Source: Quercus robur (lineage: Eukaryota; Streptophyta; Magnoliopsida; Fagales; Fagaceae). From it: a stretch of DNA of 64,000 bases. Below, in pieces: positions 55,800 through 64,000 of this stretch. Every line of letters starts with the position of its first letter. Positions within the stretch are counted from its first letter, which is position 1. Both the position numbers and the translations under genes were made by a program. The notes under the pieces are model-generated. The model was not told where the DNA came from, did no database searches, and was given only the letters and a program-made list of their open reading frames with translations. Where the stretch lies: NCBI RefSeq assembly GCF_932294415.1, contig NC_065544.1:22047351-22111350 (forward strand), read 5' to 3'.

Positions 55800-57570
55800 A
55801 TGAATACTAATTTGAGTTCCTTCTTGATCTCTACAGTAGTCTTTGGATCACTTCTAGGAGATTTTCATGGAGGAGAGTTGAGAAAACAATTTTACAAGGA
55901 TAGTTGTCCCCTGGTTGAGGACATTGTGAAGGAAATCATTTGGAAACGTGTTGCAAGCAATTCAACTTTGCTTGCCAAGTTTCTGAGGATGCATTTTCAT
56001 GATTGTTTTGTCAACGTAATTCACATCTTTTATCTTTCTATATCTCTCCATACATTACATTCCTCCTTATCATTCATGTCCTAAAATTGCAATATTTAGG
56101 AATTAATATTTTTTATAACTGTTGACATAGCTTGTTATGATTGGCGCATAATAAAATATTGTCAGTGGTAGACTCAAATGGAAGTAATATTATCCTAATC
56201 ATAACATACACTACAACAAAATGTATTTTCAGTGACCAAACAATTCGTCACTAAAAGTCTAGTTTTTCGTCACTAAGGACCTTTAGTGACGAAATTGGAC
56301 TTTTAGTGACGAAACTCATTTCGTCACTGTAGCCCCGTCACTAAAAGTCCCGGTGACGAAAAATTTCGTCACTAAAAGTCTGATTTGATTTTTTTTTTTT
56401 TTTAACTTTTAGTGACGAAAACGTTTCATCACTAAATTTTTTCCTCACTAAAAACATTATTCAGTGACGAAAATATTTTGTCACTAAAAACACTTTAGTT
56501 TACTAAATTATATTTAGTGACGAATAATTTCATCACTAAAACTATGTTCGGTTACATATAGTGATGAAAAAATTCGTCACTAAAACTATTTTTAATAAAA
56601 TCCAGGCACATATAGTGACGAAAATTTTCGTCACTAAAACCATTTCTTACAAAATTTTGCTATATTTAGTGATGAAATTTTCGTCACTAAAACAATTTTT
56701 TTGCTATATTTGTAACGAAAAAATTCATCACTAAAACTTATTTTTTGTTTTTATTTTTTTCATGGCTTTGATATTAACCTGTAATCTGTCATTACATTAT
56801 TAAAACCTCACATTTGAATAACACATTTATTTCAACAACACATTTATAAAAAAAGATCCATACATTCCATAAGTAAAAAATAAAACAAGTATCCAATTCA
56901 AACTCCTTCCATACAAGTATACAATAATTGTTTGCAACACATATAATAACTCAAGATGTTTTATAGCAATACAAAAAGTATAGCATAATATAATTAGAAC
57001 TAACGGAAGATGTCCTCATGCCTCTTGCTTAGCTCGTTCCTCTTGGTCCCTAGCTCGCTCCTCTTGGTACATTGAAGCATTCTAAAACTTCATGTACTAT
57101 TGGAATCACTGCTTGATCATAAAGATCTCTTTGTTGAGCTGAGGGACCAAAAACCTACATATTACCACAAACAAAATCTTAGCATCTACCATCAAATATG
57201 AAACTAGATTCTTAAAACTAACATTGTTTAATATTTCTGACATACATGTTCAAGTTTTTTTTTTTTTGGCTAACATTAAGTGGAGGAGGGAGATTCAAAC
57301 TCAAGTTCTCCTGCCTCTATAGAGAACTGGACAATGTGCCAATGCTGCAAAGTACAAGGCTCTTGGTGACATATACATTCAAATTATAGGACTCCCTTAT
57401 ACTTTCCATTTCAGTGTTCGGATGTAAAGGTGTACATGGTGGCACATCATTTAATATTCTATTCTTACTACATCAAGGAATGAATACTTATTTTTGAGGA
57501 CAAGATACCATGCACACCATTAAATGGACATTTTCCATTTCAAAGACAAATGAAGAGGATCCTTTTCCTG

Positions 57571-57621
<51 letters not shown>
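57571..57621. repeat. Poly(A) run of 51 bases
   Basis: Uninterrupted A-run inside the CACTA element. It may be the tail of a retroposed sequence or a slippage or assembly product; no clear target duplications are seen. Confidence 0.9.
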
Positions 57622-57623
<2 letters not shown>

Positions 57624-59398
57624 ACTTAACAAGAACACGCCTCTTTACCTGCTCATTTTACCCTTTTCTATCCAAGTTTTATGTATATAGCCCTTACATT
57701 AGATCACCTTGAAATAATGTGAAACCAAAGAATCCCCCATAAACAACTAATTAATCCAAGACACCAAAGCCCTTAAACCACAAAATTTCCAAAATCTCTA
57801 CCACCATATATGCATAAATAGGCAGATTATCATAACTGCCCTGTATCAGAACACCATAGCCTAAACATCATAGAAAATGTATAAACTCATCTTCAAGGGT
57901 TTCAATTATTCATCCAAAAGCATACAAATTAAGATACTAGACCTAATTTTCCAGATACTTATGGAGGTTTGCACCCCTTATTTCATGGGTAAAGAATTAT
58001 AACTAAACTGGCATATATATAGAACATTTTATCATAAGAATTCAAGTCATTCAACACATAACCTAAATGAACATGCATCATACCTTTGATGCTTGAATGT
58101 TGGCATGTTGTACCTTACTTCCCGACTCTCGTTTCAAAGAATCTTCTGCACAATCCAAATAGAACAAACAAATTAATAAAATTATGATGACAAGTCTTCC
58201 AAATAACTAAAACCCATCCACCAAATAGTAAACATCAAGAGACCATAAGGCATAGGCTCTTCACATACTGAATCTAAGAAATATACACGTACAACAAAAC
58301 TTCAAAAAATAAATTCCTTTGTTTTTATTTCTATAAGTAATAGAAATCTTATTGGCAAAATGAGACACACAAATACATAGGAAGTAGACAAAAGAGTACC
58401 ATAAAGAATTATAATCTGAAGTTCATACAATCATGATAAACAATAAAGTAGAAGATTAAGCACTATCAAGAGCAAACCAATAACACAGCTTTCTCAAAAA
58501 CAAAATTTAAGTAACAAAACAATATGTAGTTAAAATCCAAGGACAAGCTTGATGAACAATTTTTATTACACACCAGATACCTTAACCATATGTTATGTCA
58601 ATCCACAAGTAAAACAACACTGCATTACGCTTTACCATGAAACTCGATAAATTCTAAGAACAAAGGATGATTAGTAATTTAGACAAGCAAACTAATTCCT
58701 AAGTACTCTTAGGATTACAAAATTTTCCATCATTGAGCACAAAAATACACCCATTTATGATGAGAAAAAAACATAGGGAAAAGCATTACAAAATTTTCCA
58801 TCATTGAGCACAAAAATACTCCCATTTATGATGAGAAAAAAAACATAGGGAAAAGCATTACACAGTTACACCTTCGTTTCTTTAATACACTCCATTGGTT
58901 CTATGGAAAACGTTTTCCACATCTTTTGATGTTTGGTATGATGGAAAACATAAATAAATTGAAGACGTTTTCCTTAGTGAACAAAAACAAACCTAATAAA
59001 ATAAAAGCATAACAGTGTAAGTTATACACACACCAAGTGAACTTTAAACCCACAACTTAACCCTTCATGCCATTTGACTTAGAGCTCATTGGCACATTTC
59101 CCTTTTCCCCTAAACTTTCTACACAAAGAGGCCAGACAAAGCAAATCTTGCAACTTTCTAACATTAACTCATAAAGATCAAAGAAGTTCCCCATTCAACT
59201 TTGCATTGCCTTTACAAGCTTACCAATCCAATTCAAACACTAGTTTGACTAAATCTCCAAATCAAAACTGAAATTAATTAGCAAATTGATCCCATATTAA
59301 CACATTCATAAAGTTCGAACTCAAATTCAAATCTTGCAGAGACACGTAGACATTAAAATTTAAAAAAACAAAGTAAACGAAACAGAAATCTGACCTAA

Positions 59399-59578
59399 TT
59401 CTGGATCCAATGGCAAAAATGAGAAGCGTAGGAAATGACTCGGGCGGGTCGACCCGATCGATATCGAATCCACGTCCCATGACCTGGCTGAGCTCAACCA
59501 CATCGCCTTTCTTTAATCCACAGAGGAGCTCAGCGGTGGAGCCAGCCACGCTCTTCACTAGAAACTCGAATGGAGCCA
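59399..59578 (-). pseudogene. Captured exon of a pKIWI502-like FAD/NAD(P)-binding oxidoreductase
   Basis: The minus strand reads an open segment with APFEFLVKSVAGSTAELLCG, then LKKGDVVELSQVMGRGFDID, then RVDPPESFPTLLIFAIGSRI. This matches my recollection of the plant 'fruit protein pKIWI502' family (Arabidopsis At1g15140), a ferredoxin-reductase-like plastid oxidoreductase, in the stretch leading into its NADP-binding glycine motif. The expected GSGI reads GSRI here. The match ends at ATTAG followed by GTCAG, which looks like a genuine exon-intron border, suggesting capture of genomic DNA rather than cDNA. Only about 60 residues of a roughly 290-residue protein are present, so it is a non-functional fragment. 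The open frame continues into repeat sequence at both ends (59274-59654). Confidence 0.7.
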
Positions 59579-59960
59579 ACCAACGGCGACGCTTAAGTGT
59601 CGCGATCGGCGCCAATTGCCAACAGCAACGCTTAAGTGTCGCGATCGGCACCAATCGCCAATGGCGATGCTTAAGCGTCGCGACGGCGATGCTTAAGCGT
59701 CACAACGATGCCAACAGCGAAAGCCGAATGGTCGCCGGAAGTCCAATGGTCGCTGGTTCGAAGGAATGTGAAGGGTCGCTGGTGTGATTTGGAGTGGGTA
59801 TTAGTGTGGGTTGGAGTCGTCGACGATTTGGAGTTGGATTTGGAACGGCAACAGTTTATTTGCAACGGCTAAGCTCAACGGCAACAGCTAAAGCGTTGCC
59901 GTTAAGTTTAATCACGATAGCTGAGCTCAACGGCGACGCTGGTTGGAGTCGTCGGCGATT
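59575..59960. repeat. Imperfect repeats of a CGTCGC / CAACGGCGACGCTTAAG type
   Basis: Short imperfect repeats such as GCGACGCTTAAGTGTCGCGA and AACGGCAAC recur next to the captured exon, with higher GC than the rest of the element. ORFs across both strands reflect the repeat and are not believed. Confidence 0.6.
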
Positions 59961-62279
59961 TGGAGTTTAACCATTTGCAATGGCGAGCTGAAGAACTAAA
60001 GCGTTGGGGTTTTTTTTTTCTTTTTTTTTTTACTATTGAAATGTATTTTGTGGCTCTTGGATTTTTTTTTTGGGTGTGCTGGGTATTGAAATTAGGCTTA
60101 TAAGTCTTTAGTGACGAATTCCAGTTTCGTCACTGAAGACCGGGCTTTGTTAAGATTTTTAGAGACGAAATTTATATTTTGTCACTAAATCATACTTTTA
60201 GTGACGAATTGTGATTTCGTCACTAAAAACATATAAGTGCAAACATACTATTATTTTTAGTGATGAATATTTTTCGTCGCTAATTCTTCCTTATAGTGAC
60301 GAAAAGATTTCCGTCACTAATACTATCCATAGTAGTACCTACAATGATGAAAAATTTCGTCACTAAAAATTTCAACTTTTAGAGATGAAATATTTTGTCA
60401 CTATAGATTAATTAAACTTGCGCCAAAGTTTCCCTCCATTGGCGCTTATTTTTCAGATCACAATAGCGACGAAATTTATTTTTCGTCACTAAATGTTATA
60501 ATTTTTTTCATTATTAGTGACAAAATTCATATTTCGACACTAAAGCTATATTTTTAGCGACGAAAAATATTTCCTCACTAATTTTCGTCACTAAAAATAC
60601 ATTTTGTTGTAGTGATAGGTCATATCAACAACGTTCATAACTCGCATTAATTTCTTAAACCATGAAACACATGCACTGTTATATGTTTACTAGACATCTA
60701 AGGTCTTGAATGGTTATAATGTATCAGGGTTGTAATGCCTCTGTATTGCTAGACTCTACATCAAATAACCAGGCTAAGAAGGCGGCAACTCCAAACCTGT
60801 CTCTAGTAGGATTCAATGTAATAAATGAGGTGAAGACTGAGTTAGAGAAGACCTATCCTGGAGTAGTTTCTTGTGCAGATATCGTTGCTTTGGCTGCTAG
60901 AGACTTGGTTTCCTACCAAGTAAGTATTGGAAATATTTTATATTTTAGTGTGACTTGAAAACAAAATAGTAGCATTGGTGAGATGTGTCTGGTCTGAAAA
61001 ACCATGCCAAGGCAGTGGAGTTGATGTTTTTGACCAAATTCCTTCTCATTTCAAATGGAATGGAAATGAAAAGAGTCCCTTTCATGATTAAGATTTTATT
61101 TTCAAACATCTAACAGCATATAGAATGTCATGTTATTTATCATTTAAAATAATGTGACACTAGATTTACTTTTAGATTCGTAAAATTTTAATCTGAACAA
61201 TGAAACTATCTCCTTTCCTAGTTCTACACCTTCACTTGGTTTATGTTACTCTTTCAAGTATAAATACACACGCCATTACCAAAATAACACTACCTTTACT
61301 GTTCCTATAAATCAATTCTACAAGCAAAATGCAATACCTCAAGCTCTTTCTCTTTCCCCCTTTTTTTTTCATCAACATCTTGAATTTAGCATTATGTAAT
61401 CAAATGCTTGTGGAAATGATTGCAGTTTCAGAGGCCAATCTGGGAAGGACTTACCAGTAGGAGGGACGGAAGCATATCGCGTATTTTCAGATGCCCTCAA
61501 CAACATCCCATCACTATACTTCAATTTCAGCAGCCTAAAACAATCTTTTGCCAACAAAAGCCTCACAGTTCATGATCTTGTTGTTTTATCAAGTAGAGAT
61601 TCTATATGGGGGAAAAAGCTTTATATAAGTTTGTAATATGATAAAGTTGTTTCACTAAGTCAAAGTCTTTTGATGTAAAAATCTAAGCCCTATTGCTAGT
61701 CTTAAGCAGTAACAATCTATTTCTTTCAAAATGATATCTTAAGTTATGTACAAGTGATTAAGAAATTAGTTTTGTTTAGGTGGACATACAATTGGAGTTG
61801 GGCATTGCAAATTCTTCAGCCAAAGGCTATACAATTTCGCAGGAAAAAATGATGCAGATCCTTCTCTAAACTCTACCTATGCTGATTTCTTGAAAACCCA
61901 ATGCAAAAGCCTCTCAAACAACATAACTATCGTGCCAATGGATCCTGGAAGCCCCCTATCATTTGACAACAACTACTTCAAAAACTTGAAACTGGATCAA
62001 GGTCTTTTCCAATCTGATGCTGCACTTTTAACCAACAATGAAGCTACCAATACTGTCGATGAGCTGCTTGACTCTCAAGATTTTTTCACGGAGTTTGGTC
62101 AATCGATGAAGAGGATGGGAGCCATTCATGTGCTTACAGGAAGTTCGGGAGAGATTAGGAAGAAGTGTAATGTGGTTAATTCTTGAGAGTTAGTTGGTTT
62201 ATAAGTGTGACAAATAAGTTGTATTTTTTTTATTTTTTGTGTCATTATGAATAATTTATAAAAATAAGTTCTCTTAAAT

Positions 62280-62550
62280 TTTTTTTTTTTTTTTTCGAGG
62301 ATAAGTAGAGGATATGCATAGATTAAGAATTAATAAGCCTGTTACATAACATACCAGCTTTATCAAAATTTACTAGTTTTTCCATCACATGCAGTGGTTC
62401 CAAAAATATTACAAAAGAGGAGATAATTCCCGATCCAAGTCTTGCCAATGCATCAGCACATTGGTTAGTTTCGTGGTAAACATGATCAATCCACTTATTG
62501 AAGATAGCTTTCAATAGGTTCCAAATAGAGGTTCCATTAATAACTTATGA
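62280..62550 (-). pseudogene. 5'-truncated LINE fragment, RNase H-like end
   Basis: The minus strand from about 62550 to 62323 encodes an RNase H-like tail: SIWNLLKAIFNKW, then IDHVYHETNQCADALARLGS, as in the C-terminal RNase H (RVT_3) domain of plant non-LTR retrotransposon ORF2. It is followed on the minus strand by CTTATCCTCG and a poly(A) tract (T-run at 62281-62296), as expected for a LINE 3' end. Only the last 75 or so residues remain. Target duplications were not identified. It lies about 100 bp past the peroxidase stop, in opposite orientation. Confidence 0.7.
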
Positions 62551-64000
62551 CTTAATCTAATATTCTTTTTTTATTAATGCATACACATGTAAATGTATAT
62601 ATAATTATGTGGTTTAAATTTTTCTTAACTCAGTATATCAATATCATAATTCAACCTCCTAATTAAATAAAAATATGACCGACTCTTCCCCTCTTTAATA
62701 TAATTATCTATGTCCACGTTGCATTCAATAGTAGGTTTTTGTAAGGTAGGTTTTTTTTAGGGGATTCGGCTAAGTTCATTCTCTTCACCAAGTGAGCTAG
62801 TTATGGGAGGGCGGTTGTTTTGTCAAAGGAAAATCGATTAGTACATTAAATAATACATATTCTAGATAGCACCAAAAAAAAAAAAAAAAAAAGTTAACTA
62901 ATGTCCTAAGGGCGTTAGGTTAGAAAATATTTTTTTCAAACTTTTTATGGGAAAAGAAAAAAGTAATTAAAATTTTGACAACTTTTTTTATATTTCTCAT
63001 GAAGGTGGTATTAAAATTTTTCTAAAATTATTCATTAACAAATACTTTAAGCGCACCCGTTAACTGGACTCATATACACTTATTCTAGAAATCTAATGGA
63101 AGCAAGGAACAATATATTTATTGACTGTTGGGGCAACAAAATGAAAACTAATCTTCCTGATGACATCCCATTTTCTAAGCACACATTTGTTAGTCTCCTT
63201 GTAATTACTGTGTTCAATTGAATTCTCCTTAAAGGCAGTTAGAAATTAGAACTCCAGAATAATGGTACTGTATTATTCACTAGTACGGTTCAACTGTTTA
63301 ATTTGTTGCTCAATTAACAATAAGTCTCCTTTTTGGTCTAGGCTAATTGAAAGATGTTCTTAATTTGTTATAGGATGTGAAATTTTGGATGCCAGGGTAT
63401 TTGTGATAGTGTCGAACTTGACAATAATTAGTTTTTGTTTTTAATTTTTGCTTCCTGCACAATATAAAGGTAAGACTATCCATCGACCATGTGTATTATT
63501 TAAACAATTTATAATTTATTAAAAATGTTATGTGACTAAAACTATACATGAATATGGACCTTTTAACAATCATGTAGTGGATTGGAGGAAAAAATTTTAA
63601 ATTGCTTTAGAGGAAAACTTTTTTCATAAAGGTAATATTTGTTTCTATTTATTTTTTATTATTTATGATTCGATAAATAAGAAAGGAGATTTGAACTCTG
63701 GAGGTAGATGCTAGCATGTGTCAACCACTTAATCTGCAAGGCTTTCTCATTAATATTTGCTTTCTAAAGTACTGATTATGCTGACTTGCCAAATTGTTTG
63801 GTGCTGTTCTCCACCTCCACAAGGTTGGAAAGCAAAATTTACTTATTGATCATTATTGAGGTTAATACAATGGATTCAGAATCACATCTTATTTGTGTGT
63901 ACTTTAATAATATAGCATTATTAATTTTATCAATAGTTTAATAAAACATCATTGACTTTGACATTATTGTAAAATTCTTCTATAACAGAAAAATCATCAC
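62551..64000. other. AT-rich intergenic region, no gene seen
   Basis: Low-complexity AT-rich sequence with A-runs (62872-62892) and no credible ORF or RNA gene. The stretch near 63680-63750 (GAGATTTGAACTCTGG) resembles 57280-57300 and is probably a dispersed repeat. Confidence 0.6.

Larger units (their letters stand above)
56209..60614 (-). mobile_element. Non-autonomous CACTA transposon with captured gene sequence
   Basis: 4,406 bp inside peroxidase intron 1, flanked by the 3-bp duplication ATA (56206-56208, 60615-60617). Its 28-bp terminal inverted repeats start CACTACAACAAAATGTATTT and differ at one position. Subterminal arrays of TTTAGTGACGAAA-type motifs in both orientations fill 56220-56740 and 60100-60600. 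No TNP2/transposase sequence is visible in the 3.3-kb interior. Instead it has AT-rich DNA, a 51-base A-run (57571-57621), an exon-like fragment (59399-59578, minus strand) and a GC-richer stretch of repeats (59575-59960). Mobilisation would need a transposase in trans. Strand is given as that of the captured exon. Confidence 0.95.
55800..62186 (+). pseudogene. Class III peroxidase gene, disrupted
   Basis: Four exons in the classic class III layout: 55800-56015, 60728-60919, 61426-61592 and 61780-62186, all with GT/AG borders. The product would be a secreted haem peroxidase of about 326 residues, starting with a hydrophobic signal (MNTNLSSFLISTVVFG). Visible residues: distal Arg63 and His67 in RMHFHDCF, proximal His194 in GHTIGVGH, and C36, C69, C74 and C121. 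Defects: one extra T near 61482 in exon 3 shifts the frame (CGTATTTTCAGATGCC); the Cys paired with C36 is Tyr115 (KTYPGVVSC instead of the usual ECPGVVSC); the usual GCDAS calcium-site Asp is Asn75 (GCNAS). Intron 1 holds a 4.4-kb CACTA element, and element F replaces the promoter beyond 131 bp. Sequencing error could explain the extra T, but together the changes argue for a decaying gene. Confidence 0.85.

Noticed and set aside
59410..59787. Plus-strand ORF over the captured exon
   Set aside because: It is the antisense shadow of the oxidoreductase-like frame and of the CGTCGC repeats.

Overview
The window is nuclear DNA of a eudicot, probably a woody species (I cannot place it further without a search). 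Three genic loci can be recognised: two near-identical, intronless mitochondrial dicarboxylate carrier genes (214-1176 and 23250-24212) and one class III peroxidase gene, now apparently a pseudogene (55800-62186). Nearly everything else is transposable-element DNA. I saw no rRNA or tRNA genes and no CRISPR array.

Layout. 1-9787 and 23037-39187 are two direct copies of one segment, each starting in the carrier promoter. Copy 1 was split by an intact, very young Copia element (1735-7063) and by a solo Ty3-type LTR (7481-9207). Copy 2 was split by a 12.3-kb LTR element C (25050-37360, itself holding a 5.2-kb element E in reverse orientation), by a TIR element (37767-38882) and by a CACTA end (39188). 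Both copies then run into related gag-carrying LTR elements: B1 (10509-15562) and B2 (42565-48081). B1 is cut by a truncated reverse element D (15563-19320). B2 is followed by reverse element F (48082-55668), which ends about 130 bp before the peroxidase start codon. A non-autonomous hAT-like element (20877-22550) lies between the two carrier copies. A 4.4-kb CACTA element (56209-60614) sits in peroxidase intron 1 and carries an exon that looks captured from a pKIWI502-type oxidoreductase gene. A LINE RNase H remnant lies just past the peroxidase gene.

The most unusual content is the set B1, B2, C, D, E and F. These LTR elements have 0.85-1.0 kb LTRs starting TGTTAGG, an initiator-Met tRNA primer site, and a Copia-type gag with two zinc knuckles. 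C, D, E and F also keep a second ORF of about 350-400 codons resembling the 'putative plant transposon protein' family. I find no protease, integrase, reverse transcriptase or RNase H in any of them. They look like one non-autonomous lineage with two LTR subfamilies, B/C/D and E/F. Palindromic TCGA-rich clusters occur in their LTRs and again upstream of the second ORF.

The two carrier segments differ by about 1% or less on the gene side of element C, but by about 4% plus indels on the far side. This points to gene conversion or recent exchange stopping at the element, or to an assembly effect. All percentages are hand counts from reading the sequence; no alignment or database search was run.
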